From assembly GCA_023459275.1 (NCBI GenBank), contig JAEWVC010000008.1:80409-144408 (forward strand): DNA of 64,000 nt, written 5' to 3'. Numbering within the stretch: position 1 is the stretch's first letter; the number at the start of each line of letters is the position of its first letter. Both the position numbers and the translations under genes were made by a program. The DNA comes from Bacillota bacterium (GTDB lineage: Bacteria; Bacillota; Clostridia; Christensenellales; Aristaeellaceae). This document shows, one piece after another, positions 36,251 to 45,214 of the stretch. The notes under the pieces were generated by a model. That model saw nothing but the letters and a program-made list of their open reading frames with translations. It did no database searches and was not told the origin of the DNA.

Positions 36251-37165
36251 TCAGCCCTTGACTGCGCCGATCATGACGCCCTGGATGAAGAAACGCTGCA
36301 CAAAGGGATACAGGATCAGCATGGGCATGGAAGCCACCACCACGATGGCGTATTTGATCAGCGCTTTGGAACGGATCAGCTCGGTAAGCTGCTCGGGGGT
36401 AATGTTTTCAGCGGTGGTGTAGTCCGGCGTCGCCGTGACGGATTTCATAATAACCTGCAGCGTTTGCAGCTGCTCGTTGCTGATATAGATCATGGGCTCA
36501 AAGTAGGCGTTCCAATGGGCCAGGCCGTAATAGAGCGCCATGACGGCGATGATGGCCGGGGAAATGGGGAGCACCACCTGAAAGAAAAAGCGGAAATGCT
36601 TGCATCCGTCGATCACCGCCGCCTCATACAGCGCGTCCGGTACGGTGCTCTCAAAAAACGAACGTACGATCACCAGATTGAATACGCTTACAATGTTTGG
36701 AAGGAGCAGCGCCCATACCTTGTTGATCAGCCCCAGCTGGCGGATAACGATGTATGTGGGGATCAGCCCGCCGGAAAAATACATGGTAAATACGAAATAG
36801 AGCATGACCAGCTTCCGGCCGAACATGTTCCGCCTGGACAGCGCATACCCTGCCGGCAGCGTTGCGCAAAGATTCAGGATTGTACCCGCGAAGGTATAGA
36901 ACAAAGAATTCCGGTACCCCAGCCAGATGCGGACATTTCCCCACAGCTTCTGGTACGCCTCCACACTGATGGCGCGCGGAAGAAGGATGACCTGACCCGA
37001 GGCCACCATCAGGGGGTCGCTGATGGAAGCGATCACTACATAATAGATGGGATACAGGGTGAGCACACCCATCAGCAAAAGAATGGCGCCCACGACCCAT
37101 TGGAAGATGCGGTCCCCACGGCTCATGCGGACGGATGCCCTTGTGCGAATCTTGATGGAGAGCAT
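36251..37165 (-). CDS. Carbohydrate ABC transporter permease (LplC type)
   Basis: This 304-residue inner-membrane subunit has an EAA loop, EAAVIDGCKHFRFFFQVVLP, and a C-terminal FVQRFFIQGVMIGAVKG typical of LplC. The first helix is FQWVVGAILLLMGVLTL, preceded by a short cytoplasmic tail. The ATG at 37165 follows GAGGGGGTG. It starts 19 bp after the partner permease stop. Confidence 0.92.
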   Translation of the reverse strand: MLSIKIRTRASVRMSRGDRIFQWVVGAILLLMGVLTLYPIYYVVIASISDPLMVASGQVILLPRAISVEAYQKLWGNVRIWLGYRNSLFYTFAGTILNLCATLPAGYALSRRNMFGRKLVMLYFVFTMYFSGGLIPTYIVIRQLGLINKVWALLLPNIVSVFNLVIVRSFFESTVPDALYEAAVIDGCKHFRFFFQVVLPISPAIIAVMALYYGLAHWNAYFEPMIYISNEQLQTLQVIMKSVTATPDYTTAENITPEQLTELIRSKALIKYAIVVVASMPMLILYPFVQRFFIQGVMIGAVKG

Positions 37166-37184
37166 GGATGTCACCCCCTCGCCG

Positions 37185-38135
37185 TTATAGGATGGCGGTA
37201 TCCGAATACCGCTTGGCAATCTGGTTGACGGTCAGCATGATGGCGAAATTCACCACATTGTTCAAAAGCCCGATGGCAGTGGAAAACCCATACTGCATTT
37301 GCAGAACCCCTGTCTTGTACACATAGGTACTGATGATCTCCGAAGCGCCCAGGTTCAGCGGTGTCTGCATCAGCAGGATCTTGTCGGGCCCCAGCTGGAA
37401 CATGCGCCCGCACCTTAGGATCAGCATGGTGATGATGGTGGGGGCAATGGAGGGCAGGTCGATATACCATACCTTTTGGAGGCGGCTTGCCCCGTCAATG
37501 AGCGCCGCTTCGCTCATCTCCTGATCAATAGAGGAGAGCGCCGCCAGATAGATGATGGCACCGAAGCCCACGCCCTGCCATAGCTCCGATATCACAAAGA
37601 CAGGGAAAAACCACCGTTCCTCCCCAAAGAAATTGATGGACTCACCGCCTAGCCTTGCCAGAAGGATATTCACCAGACCGGATTCACGGCCCAAAATGAT
37701 CTGCAAAAGACTTACCACCACCACTACGGAGATGAGATAGGGGATATAGGTGGCTGTTTGGGCAAATTTCCGCACCCGCAGGTTCAGGCAATTGTGAAGC
37801 ATAACGCCCAGCAGGATGGGGAAGGGCCATTCGATAATGCGTACCACCGCGCTTAAGATGACCGTGTTTTTGATCACCGTGCCCGCCCAGAAATTGTTGA
37901 AAAACCTTTCAAAATACTTGAGCCCCACCCATGCGCCCGAATCAAACGCCTTGCCCATGCGGAACTCCCGGAAGGCGATCTGTATGCCTGAGAGAGGAAG
38001 ATACTTGAATAGATAAATCGCGGCAACAGCAGGCAGAAGCAGCGCATAAAGCTGCCAGTTGTCCATCAGGATCCTCGTTAATCGATACTTGATGCCGCGG
38101 GCCCGTACCGGATTCCTGGTTGCCGGATGCTGCAT
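37185..38135 (-). CDS. Sugar ABC transporter permease (LplB type)
   Basis: This 316-residue partner subunit begins MQHPATRNPVRARG; the ATG at 38135 is preceded by GGGGAGGGGCG, and longer upstream frames have no site. Transmembrane helix WQLYALLLPAVAAIYLF and the EAA loop EAALIDGASRLQKVWYIDLP identify an LplB-type permease. It is the first gene of the minus-strand operon and diverges from the AraC regulator across 218 bp that contain a large inverted repeat. Confidence 0.92.
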   Translation of the reverse strand: MQHPATRNPVRARGIKYRLTRILMDNWQLYALLLPAVAAIYLFKYLPLSGIQIAFREFRMGKAFDSGAWVGLKYFERFFNNFWAGTVIKNTVILSAVVRIIEWPFPILLGVMLHNCLNLRVRKFAQTATYIPYLISVVVVVSLLQIILGRESGLVNILLARLGGESINFFGEERWFFPVFVISELWQGVGFGAIIYLAALSSIDQEMSEAALIDGASRLQKVWYIDLPSIAPTIITMLILRCGRMFQLGPDKILLMQTPLNLGASEIISTYVYKTGVLQMQYGFSTAIGLLNNVVNFAIMLTVNQIAKRYSDTAIL

Positions 38136-38202
38136 GCTCGCCCCTCCCCGCCTTTTGCTATACCATACCATAACATCGGGCTGACCGTAAATCTGTTGAA
38201 TA

Positions 38203-38282
38203 GAAACAATATGCCAAAGCGAAACCTGGATAAATGATACGCCCGCAGGCAAAGCGGCATGTTCCATTTGGCATATTGTTTC
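38203..38282. promoter_or_regulatory. Perfect 16-bp inverted repeat in the divergent promoter region
   Basis: GAAACAATATGCCAAA (38203-38218) is repeated as its exact reverse complement at 38267-38282, 48 bp apart. The right arm ends 11 bp before the -35 box of the AraC-regulator promoter, and the left arm faces the importer operon. Each arm is long enough for an AraC-type monomer or dimer half. This is probably the operator through which the regulator controls both divergent operons. Confidence 0.65.
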
Positions 38283-38293
38283 GGTATTGCGCA

Positions 38294-38322
38294 TTGACCG
38301 GCTTAGGACAGCAACTTATAAT
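38294..38322 (+). promoter_or_regulatory. Sigma-A promoter of the AraC regulator
   Basis: TTGACC (38294-38299), a 17-bp spacer and TATAAT (38317-38322) form a near-perfect promoter. The predicted start site near 38329 lies downstream of ATG 38321 and upstream of ATG 38354, which supports the later start codon. Confidence 0.82.
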
Positions 38323-38353
38323 GGAAACAGCAAATGCGACGGGAGGATGTTTC

Positions 38354-40612
38354 ATGGGCCCGCGCCCCTCGCAGAACAGGATGATTTCCTTTTTTAAGTC
38401 CCTGCGCTACAAGAACCTGCTCCTGCCTTACCTCCAGAGCATTGTTCTTGCAGTGCTGATTCCCCTTGCGGTGATTTCCCTTTGGTTCTTCCTGCATGTA
38501 TACAATACCATGGCAAGGAACGTGCAGGAGAGCAACCAGCAGTCCGTGGAAAGGTTCTGTATCGACCTGAGGGCTACCTTAAATGATATGGATGGTTTGG
38601 CATTCAAATTCGGCAATATCGCGGCCTTCTATCCGGCCGCCTACGAGCGGGACCCGCTGTCCGCGCTGAACACCTTCAAACTGTACCGCAACATCAACCA
38701 CAAGTATGACGATGTGATGATCCTCTACAAGGACATCGGCCAGGTGATGACCACCCATGGCATCAATGGCCTGGAGCTGTTTTACCCAAGCCTGCTTCAA
38801 AGGGACGCGCTGCTGAAGGACCTTTTTTCCAGCACCTCCTCCGGTTTTTTCAACACGCTGGATTATGGGGCCGCCCAAGGGGAAGCCGGGCTGCTGTATG
38901 TGCGTGCATTGCCTCCCGTAGCATCCCCCAAGCACTTTGCCCTGTTTGTGCTGAGCGATGAAAAACTTCGCGCAGGGGTTACCCTGGCCTACAGCGGGGC
39001 CCAGGAAGAGACGCAGGTCATTTTCGACGAGGGAGGCAAGGTGCTTTGGGCCAGCCGGTCCCTATCGGATGATGCCCTGGCGTTTGCGGGCGCGGTGGCC
39101 GCGGGACCGGCGGGCCGTGACAAGATCCTGCTGGACGGCAAGGAGTACTTTTACGCCGCCGGAAGCATCTCCCACGGCCTTTCCTTCCTGCGCCTGGCCA
39201 CCTCCACGGAAGGCATGCTGCTGATGCGCACAACGCTTGTGTATTTTGCGCTTTGCTGCCTGATGATCCTGCTGGGAGGCGCGGTGGTGATGACGCTTGC
39301 GGTGCGCAGGGGCTACCGGCCCCTCAAGCAGATGGTGGACGCCGTCAGCGGGGGGGATGCACAGCAGGCGGCAAGCGAAAGAAGCGAGCTGGAGACCTTG
39401 CGCAGCGCCATTGCACGCAGCGCGTTTCTGATGGCGACCACGGAGGGCGGGCCCGGGCATTTCACCATGGAGCAGCTCCGCAGCATGTTTGTGCTCAACG
39501 CCATCCAAGGCAGGCACACCTCGCCGGAGGAATTGGAGAACATCAAGCGCAACCTTCAAATCCGCCTGACTTCGAATTACTATTTTGTTTGCTGCATCCT
39601 GGCCGAACCGCACGGCCGCGAAAACCTTCGCGAGGCGGTGATGGACCTGATCCGCACATCGGGCATAGAGAATGTACCCGGATACTTTTACGTGGGCCTG
39701 GATGGCCGGACGACAGTGGGGATCCTGATGGCTTCATCGCCGGATCTAAGCGAGCGCTTTTTATATGGGAAAAGGCTGCTGGGCCGGTTTCCTGATGCAT
39801 GGAATGTCACGGTTTCCGTCGGCAACGCGTACCAGGACTTTGCCAGGATGAGCACCTCTTACCTGGAGGCGCGCATGGCGCTGGATTACCGTTTCATCCG
39901 CGGCAGCCGTACGGTGATCGCGGCGGACGAACTGCCGGAAGAGGTCAGCGGCGAATACCCCAAACTGATGCTCCAAGATTTCGCGGCCCGCGTGCGGACA
40001 TGGAATGTCCATGCTATCAACAGCCAGCTTGCCGCGATCCTCCAGCATATCCAGACAAGGCATCTGCCTTTGCACCAGGCGCGCTGCATATGCTTTGAAC
40101 TGGCCAGCATCTTTTTGAAAGCGGCAAGCGAAGTGAACCAGCGGGCCGCCAACAGCCTGCAGGACGTTTGTGATATCTTTTCCCTTTCAGAATATGGCTC
40201 CATTGCGGATCTGGCGGCCACCATAGAACTGCTGAGCATGCGCATCAGCGCCTTTGTGAAGGAGAACAGCGCCAGGAAGGACAGCGATTTTGTGAAAGAA
40301 TGCATGGGCCAATTGAATGCGAACCTTGGCAACGGCCAGTTTTCCCTGGAGACAATGGCGGAAGGGATGGGCATTTCCCCGCAATATCTGCGAAAACGCT
40401 TCAAGGAATTGGCGGGGCGCACCCTCAGCGACGCCCTGAACGGCATGCGCATCGCCAGGGCCAAGGAACTGCTCCTGACCACGGAGTACGATATTACCGC
40501 CATCATCGCGCAGATCGGCTATACCGATGTATCCAGCTTCATCCGCAAGTTCAAAAATGCCGTTGGGCTTCCCCCGGGGAAATTCCGGGAGCAATATAAA
40601 GGAAAATCGTGA
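38354..40612 (+). CDS. Membrane-anchored AraC family transcriptional regulator
   Basis: This 752-residue one-component regulator has an N-terminal transmembrane helix near residues 20-42 (YLQSIVLAVLIPLAVISLWF), an extracellular sensor domain of about 250 residues and a second helix (FALCCLMILLGGAVVMTLA). A cytoplasmic linker leads to the C-terminal AraC double helix-turn-helix (FSLETMAEGMGISPQYLRK and DITAIIAQIGYTDVSSFIRK). It has no kinase or receiver, so an extracellular signal would pass directly to DNA. ATG 38354 follows GGGAGG and lies after the predicted transcription start. It is the first gene of the plus-strand operon with the aldolase and FAD oxidoreductase, and is the presumed controller of the divergent importer operon. 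Confidence 0.9.
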   Translation: MGPRPSQNRMISFFKSLRYKNLLLPYLQSIVLAVLIPLAVISLWFFLHVYNTMARNVQESNQQSVERFCIDLRATLNDMDGLAFKFGNIAAFYPAAYERDPLSALNTFKLYRNINHKYDDVMILYKDIGQVMTTHGINGLELFYPSLLQRDALLKDLFSSTSSGFFNTLDYGAAQGEAGLLYVRALPPVASPKHFALFVLSDEKLRAGVTLAYSGAQEETQVIFDEGGKVLWASRSLSDDALAFAGAVAAGPAGRDKILLDGKEYFYAAGSISHGLSFLRLATSTEGMLLMRTTLVYFALCCLMILLGGAVVMTLAVRRGYRPLKQMVDAVSGGDAQQAASERSELETLRSAIARSAFLMATTEGGPGHFTMEQLRSMFVLNAIQGRHTSPEELENIKRNLQIRLTSNYYFVCCILAEPHGRENLREAVMDLIRTSGIENVPGYFYVGLDGRTTVGILMASSPDLSERFLYGKRLLGRFPDAWNVTVSVGNAYQDFARMSTSYLEARMALDYRFIRGSRTVIAADELPEEVSGEYPKLMLQDFAARVRTWNVHAINSQLAAILQHIQTRHLPLHQARCICFELASIFLKAASEVNQRAANSLQDVCDIFSLSEYGSIADLAATIELLSMRISAFVKENSARKDSDFVKECMGQLNANLGNGQFSLETMAEGMGISPQYLRKRFKELAGRTLSDALNGMRIARAKELLLTTEYDITAIIAQIGYTDVSSFIRKFKNAVGLPPGKFREQYKGKS

Positions 40613-40626
40613 TCGGAGGGAAAACC

Positions 40627-41523
40627 ATGGAAAACAAACGGTTCAAAGGGATCATGCCCGCACTCATCACCCCGTTTTTTGAGGATGGGACCCTGCGGGA
40701 GGACGCGGTGCGCAAACTGGTGGACTGGCAGCTCTCCAAGGGTGTGCAGGGGTTCTATATCTGCGGGTCCACAGGCGAAGGCCCCTCGCTGAGCGAGCAG
40801 ACGCGCATGCGCATGGCGGAGGTCACCGTTTCCCAGGTAAAGGGCCGGGGCGTGGTCATCGCCCATGTGGGCGCGCCGGACACCTTAAGCGCCGTCCGTT
40901 TGGCCAGGCATGCCCAGCAGGCCGGCTGTGACGCCATCTCCTCCGTGCCCCCCACCTTCTATTACAGTTACAGCGACGATGAGATCTTTGCTTACTATAA
41001 GGCCCTGAGCGAAAACTGCAGCCTGCCGCTGCTGGTCTACGCCACCGCCATGTTCAAGCAGGCGGATATCAGCCCCTTCGTAGCAAGGCTGATGGAGCTT
41101 CCCACCGTGATCGGCCTCAAGTTCACAAGGTACAACTATTATGAGATGCGCAAGGTCCTTGAGCTCAACGGCGGCAATATCAACGTGGTCAACGGCCCGG
41201 ATGAAATGCTCATCTGCGGCCTGACCATGGGGGCCGACGCCGGGATCGGATCCACCTACAACATCATGGCCGAAAGGTACGTGGAGCTCTACCGGCTTTT
41301 CACAACCGGCGATTTTGAGGGCGCCAGGCAGAAGCAGTTTGAAATCAACCATGTGGTGAGCGTGCTGATCAAGCACGGCGTGTTCCCCTCCATCAAGCAT
41401 GTGCTTTGCACCCTGGGATTTGACGTGGGCTACTCCGCCTTCCCGGGCAAACGCTTTACACCCGCCCAGGAAGCCGCTCTGATGAGCGATCTTGAGGAAG
41501 TTGGCTACGTAGCCAAGCTATAA
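40627..41523 (+). CDS. DHDPS/N-acetylneuraminate-lyase family aldolase, copy 2
   Basis: This 298-residue TIM-barrel aldolase has Schiff-base Lys165 in GLKFTRYN, Tyr138 in LLVYATAM and CGSTGEGPSLS near residues 46-56. The family makes or splits 2-keto-3-deoxy acids with pyruvate. The Tyr context (VYATAM) differs from the Y-N-I-P-x-x-T-G of neuraminate lyases, so the substrate probably differs from copy 1. ATG 40627 follows GGAGGG. It lies 14 bp after the AraC regulator and 14 bp before the FAD oxidoreductase. A 2-keto-3-deoxy sugar acid produced in the pathway is the most plausible substrate. Confidence 0.83.
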   Translation: MENKRFKGIMPALITPFFEDGTLREDAVRKLVDWQLSKGVQGFYICGSTGEGPSLSEQTRMRMAEVTVSQVKGRGVVIAHVGAPDTLSAVRLARHAQQAGCDAISSVPPTFYYSYSDDEIFAYYKALSENCSLPLLVYATAMFKQADISPFVARLMELPTVIGLKFTRYNYYEMRKVLELNGGNINVVNGPDEMLICGLTMGADAGIGSTYNIMAERYVELYRLFTTGDFEGARQKQFEINHVVSVLIKHGVFPSIKHVLCTLGFDVGYSAFPGKRFTPAQEAALMSDLEEVGYVAKL

Positions 41524-41537
41524 TTAGGAGAACTGCA

Positions 41538-42758
41538 ATGGAGCCGATTACACAAAAACGCGATATCCCCGTTGCGGGGACATGGGACGTGCTGGTGGCG
41601 GGCGGCGGCGTGGCGGGCATTTGTGCCGCCGTCGCCGCCCGCCGGGCAGGAATGCGGGTGCTGCTGCTGGAAAAAACCGTCCTTCTGGGAGGCCTGGCTA
41701 CCCTGGGCCTCATCAGTTGGTATGAACCGCTGTGCGATGGGGAAGGCCGGCAACTCATCCGCGGCCTGGCGGAAGAACTGATCCGCCTGAGCATCCGCTA
41801 CGGGCCGGACACACTTCCGGAGCGTTGGGGTGTTAAAGGCGATGCGGCAGGGGCGCCCGGGACCAAGGCCGGGCGCTATGCCACCTTCTTTTCCCCGACG
41901 CTGTTCGCCCTTGCGCTGAATGATTTTTTGGAACAGGAGCAGGTGGATCTCCGCCTGGACATCCTGGCTGCCAGTCCCGTCATGGAGGGGAAGCGCTGCC
42001 TGGGCGTTATCACCGAAAGCAAGTCCGGCCCGGAATTTTTTGGAGCGGGCATGGTGGTGGACGCCACGGGGGATGCCGATATTTTGTCCCGTGCAGGCGC
42101 GCCCTGCGTGCTGGGGGAAAATTACCTGACTTATATCGCCCACTGCTGCGATGCGGAGCAGGCCGCAAGGGCTGCCCGGGAGAAGGACATGCTGCATCTG
42201 CGCCGGTGGGTGAACCCGGGCTCCGACCTGTGGGGCAAGGGGCATCCGCAGGAATACCCCCGGTATGCGGGCGTCACTTGCCAGGAAGTAACTGATTTTG
42301 TGCGTACAGGCCAAAGGCTGCTCTTTGAAAAGATCAAATCCCAGGATAGATTTGCCCGCGATGTCACCACCCTTCCGGCCATGGCCCAGTTCCGCACCAC
42401 CAGGCGCCTTAAGGGTGCCTATGTGCTCACCCAGGAGGATGAAATGCGGGCGCAGGACGATTCCATCGGCTTGGCGGGGGATTTTGCCCATCCCGGCCTT
42501 TGGTACGAGATCCCCTGGCGATGCCTGTATGCGCCGGGCTTTTTGAACCTGCTTACGGCGGGCCGTACCATTTCCGCCTCGGGCTGGGCTTGGGATGTGA
42601 CCCGGGTGATCCCCGTGGCGGCGCTTACAGGCCAGGCGGCAGGTACGGCGGCCGCGCTCTGCCTTCGGGAGGATAGGGAGCCGGACCGTCTTGACTGCCG
42701 CCGCCTGCAGCAGATGCTGGAAAAGCAAACGATCCATTTGCATCAGGCCTCCCTTTGA
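41538..42758 (+). CDS. FAD-dependent oxidoreductase (FAD_oxidored type), copy 2
   Basis: This 406-residue flavoprotein carries VLVAGGGVAGICAAVAAAR-type Rossmann binding followed by LLEKTVLLGGLATLG, then VVDATGDADILSRAG and TAGRTISASGWAWDVTR/LTGQAAGTAAAL at the C-terminus. It is somewhat shorter than copy 1. The start follows TTAGGAGAA. It ends the plus-strand operon, and a large stem-loop begins 11 bp after the stop. Pairing with a DHDPS-family aldolase repeats the arrangement of region 2. The substrate is unknown. Confidence 0.85.
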   Translation: MEPITQKRDIPVAGTWDVLVAGGGVAGICAAVAARRAGMRVLLLEKTVLLGGLATLGLISWYEPLCDGEGRQLIRGLAEELIRLSIRYGPDTLPERWGVKGDAAGAPGTKAGRYATFFSPTLFALALNDFLEQEQVDLRLDILAASPVMEGKRCLGVITESKSGPEFFGAGMVVDATGDADILSRAGAPCVLGENYLTYIAHCCDAEQAARAAREKDMLHLRRWVNPGSDLWGKGHPQEYPRYAGVTCQEVTDFVRTGQRLLFEKIKSQDRFARDVTTLPAMAQFRTTRRLKGAYVLTQEDEMRAQDDSIGLAGDFAHPGLWYEIPWRCLYAPGFLNLLTAGRTISASGWAWDVTRVIPVAALTGQAAGTAAALCLREDREPDRLDCRRLQQMLEKQTIHLHQASL

Positions 42759-42769
42759 ATTTTTTATCT

Positions 42770-42824
42770 CATAAGTTCGAAGCCCCTTCCCACGGTTGTT
42801 CTGGGGAGGGGCTTCGAACTTATG
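42770..42824 (+). terminator. Long stem-loop after the FAD oxidoreductase (copy 2)
   Basis: The 22-nt arms CATAAGTTCGAAGCCCC... (42770-42791) and ...GGGGCTTCGAACTTATG (42803-42824) pair with a single G-U and an 11-nt loop. A T-run precedes rather than follows it, so it may act as a factor-independent terminator only weakly, or as a 3' stabilising hairpin. Confidence 0.55.
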
Positions 42825-43201
42825 GCATCTTAGCGCATCTTGACCTTCATGACCAATTTTAGCCTTGGGTTTGGACGGGCCGGTGTCAGCAGAAGTTTGC
42901 AATTCCGGGGCTCTGCATGGGAACAGGGCGGCCTCAGGTAACTATTGCCGCAGGGGGACATCCTTTCATGCTATGCCGTCCAGCAGCCACCGCCGTTTGC
43001 GGCAGCCCGGGACACCGCACGCCCGGGGTGAAGGGGCAGACCGCTGCAAAATGATATTCCCAAGCTCCCGCCGCCTGCAGGACCGCACCCCCAAGCGGCC
43101 GTTTCAAGGTTGGCGGTAACGAGGGCGTCAATTGGCATGCGCTTTCTCAAGCCCGTAAAGACGCTGCATGTTAAGGCGGAGTTCCTCCCCGAATTTCTGT
43201 G
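42825..43201. other. Non-coding stretch, nothing recognised
   Basis: This stretch lies between the stem-loop and the glycosyltransferase promoter. No convincing reading frame with a ribosome binding site, RNA gene or repeat was seen. It marks the boundary to the more AT-rich polysaccharide module. Confidence 0.5.
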
Positions 43202-43229
43202 TTGACACGGGAGGGCACTATACTATACT
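43202..43229 (+). promoter_or_regulatory. Promoter of the glycosyltransferase gene
   Basis: TTGACA (43202-43207), a 16-bp spacer and TATACT (43224-43229), inside a triple TATACTA-like run. The predicted start site near 43236 excludes the upstream ATGs at 43168 and 43234 and supports the GTG start at 43261. Confidence 0.72.
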
Positions 43230-43260
43230 ATGCATGTGGAAGAATGAAAGGAAGACGTGT

Positions 43261-45042
43261 GTGCGGATTATTCAACTGAAGGCAATCTTCCATCGGCTTG
43301 TTCAAAGCATTCGCGAAGATGGAATTCAGCTTACCTATCTGCGAATCGGGCGGAAGTTGCATTCCAAGTTTGGATCAAAGGCGTTTAAAAAGGCATGGAA
43401 GCTAAAAAAAAAGGATCGAAAGCAACAGGAAAGCCAAAGCTTTGATGGCAAAATAAGGGTCAGTATCCTGGTGCCGGTCTATAATACGCCTCTCGGTTTT
43501 CTCAAAGAAATGCTGGATTCGGTACAGGCGCAAACTTGCAAGCAGTATGAGCTCTGTATCGCGGACGGCAGCGATGAGGATCACGCTGAAGCAGGCAAAA
43601 TCATTGAACAACGCGCTCAAGGCGACAGCCGCATCCGCTATATCAAACTTCCACAGAACAAAGGCATTTCGGAAAATACGAACGCCTGCATCCGTATATC
43701 GTCAGGCTCCCACTTTGCGCTGCTGGACCATGATGATCTGCTGCACCCCTCCGCACTGTACCATGTGCTTAAAACCATTGAAAATACCGGCGCGGATTTG
43801 ATATATACGGATGAAGCAACCTTTCGAAAGCATCCCAAGGATGCGTATTTGCCGCATTTCAAGCAGGATTTTTCTCCCGATACGTTGCGCGCGCATAACT
43901 ATATCTGTCATTTGACCGTATTCTCGCGTGAACTTATGGAAAAAGCAGGGGGATTCCGCCCGGCGTACGACGGAAGCCAAGACTATGATATGGTTCTCAG
44001 GCTTACCGAAAAGGCCCAAAAGATTGTTCATATTCCGCGTATCCTGTATTATTGGCGAAATCACCAGGCGTCGGTTGCTTGGGATGTGAAGGCAAAACCC
44101 TATGTGATTAGTGCGGCCAAGGCAGCCCTTGAAGCGCATCTGCAGCGGCAGGGACTGCAGGGTACGGTGATGGATACGGTGATCCCTTCGATTTACCGCA
44201 TTAGCTATCAAGTCAAAGAAGATACTGTTTCCATTATCATCCCCACTTCCGATCATGTGGAGCAGCTGCAAAAATGCATTGATTCCATTCTGGGAAAGAC
44301 ATGCTACAAATCATATGAGATCATTATTGCGGAAAATAACAGCAAGGAACGCAGGACGTTTGCGTATTATGAGGCGCTTAAAAGCGATTGCCGGATCAGG
44401 ATACTGACCTGGGAGAAACCTTTCAACTACTCTGCCATCAATAATTTTGCCGCTGCCTACGCGAATGGGAAATACCTGATCTTTTTGAACAATGATACGG
44501 AAATCATCAGCCCCGATTGGATAACGGAAATGCTCATGTTCGCGCAGCGGCCGGATGTGGGCGCGGTGGGCGCCAAGCTATATTATCCTGACGGAAGGGT
44601 GCAGCATGCGGGCATCGGCATTGGCCTGCTCACGCTGGCAGGCCATTTTCATCGGGAATTTCCGCATAATGCCGCCGGATATATGGGCAGGCTGCAATAT
44701 CAGCAGAATGTTTCCGCGGTGACGGGGGCGTGCCTGATGATGCGGTCGCAGACATATCGCGATCTTTGCGGCATGGAGGAAAATTTGCCTGTCAACTTTA
44801 ACGATGTCGATCTATGCCTACGGATTCGGGAAAGGGGATTGCTAATCGTTTTTACCCCTTTCGCAGAACTGATTCATTATGAATCGCTGTCAAGGAATAG
44901 GGACGAGACTCCTGAGCAAAGAAAGCGGTATCTCCAGGAGGAGGCCTTTTTTCGCGGCCGCTGGGCAAAGCAATTGGCGGAAGGAGACCCTTATTTGAAC
45001 CCTAATTTTGACCTGTTGCGCGAGGATTTTTCTTTCCGGTGA
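43261..45042 (+). CDS. Tandem-domain GT2 glycosyltransferase
   Basis: This protein of about 593 residues has two GT-A/GT2 domains. Domain 1 starts VSILVPVYNTPLGFLKEML and has the D-x-D-type LLDHDDLLHP. Domain 2 starts VSIIIPTSDHVEQLQKCID and has FLNNDTEIISPDW. Such dual enzymes elongate rhamnan, galactan or O-antigen-like chains on the cytoplasmic face. The GTG at 43261 was chosen because AAAGGAAG lies six bases upstream and the promoter maps just before it. Base composition is visibly more AT-rich than in the catabolic loci, suggesting separate acquisition. The ABC-2 exporter genes follow, so the product is probably an exported surface polysaccharide. Confidence 0.88.
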   Translation: MRIIQLKAIFHRLVQSIREDGIQLTYLRIGRKLHSKFGSKAFKKAWKLKKKDRKQQESQSFDGKIRVSILVPVYNTPLGFLKEMLDSVQAQTCKQYELCIADGSDEDHAEAGKIIEQRAQGDSRIRYIKLPQNKGISENTNACIRISSGSHFALLDHDDLLHPSALYHVLKTIENTGADLIYTDEATFRKHPKDAYLPHFKQDFSPDTLRAHNYICHLTVFSRELMEKAGGFRPAYDGSQDYDMVLRLTEKAQKIVHIPRILYYWRNHQASVAWDVKAKPYVISAAKAALEAHLQRQGLQGTVMDTVIPSIYRISYQVKEDTVSIIIPTSDHVEQLQKCIDSILGKTCYKSYEIIIAENNSKERRTFAYYEALKSDCRIRILTWEKPFNYSAINNFAAAYANGKYLIFLNNDTEIISPDWITEMLMFAQRPDVGAVGAKLYYPDGRVQHAGIGIGLLTLAGHFHREFPHNAAGYMGRLQYQQNVSAVTGACLMMRSQTYRDLCGMEENLPVNFNDVDLCLRIRERGLLIVFTPFAELIHYESLSRNRDETPEQRKRYLQEEAFFRGRWAKQLAEGDPYLNPNFDLLREDFSFR

Positions 45043-45145
45043 GCGTATTTGGTGTGGAGCATGCGGGGCATCCTTTTCCTCAAAAATGATGCCGTGCTCT
45101 TCATCTGAAATAATCCTCCTTTCGCAGGAAACTGCAGGTATGCTA

Positions 45146-45174
45146 TTGACAGCGCCTTCCACTTTCTGCAGAAT
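45146..45174 (+). promoter_or_regulatory. Putative promoter of the polymer exporter genes
   Basis: TTGACA (45146-45151), a 17-bp spacer and CAGAAT (45169-45174). The -35 box is consensus and the -10 box matches four of six. It lies 41 nt before the permease ATG. Confidence 0.5.
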
Positions 45175-45214
45175 AGTATCTGCATATGGAAACGCTATTG
45201 AAAGGACGTCGGTT

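Noticed and set aside
40627..41523. Housekeeping 4-hydroxy-tetrahydrodipicolinate synthase (dapA)
   Set aside because: It lies in a catabolic operon with an AraC regulator and an FAD oxidoreductase, and has no lysine-biosynthesis neighbours. Family membership is clear but this function is not supported.
42825..43201. Possible small genes in the gap before the glycosyltransferase
   Set aside because: Short frames on both strands lack ribosome binding sites and recognisable products.
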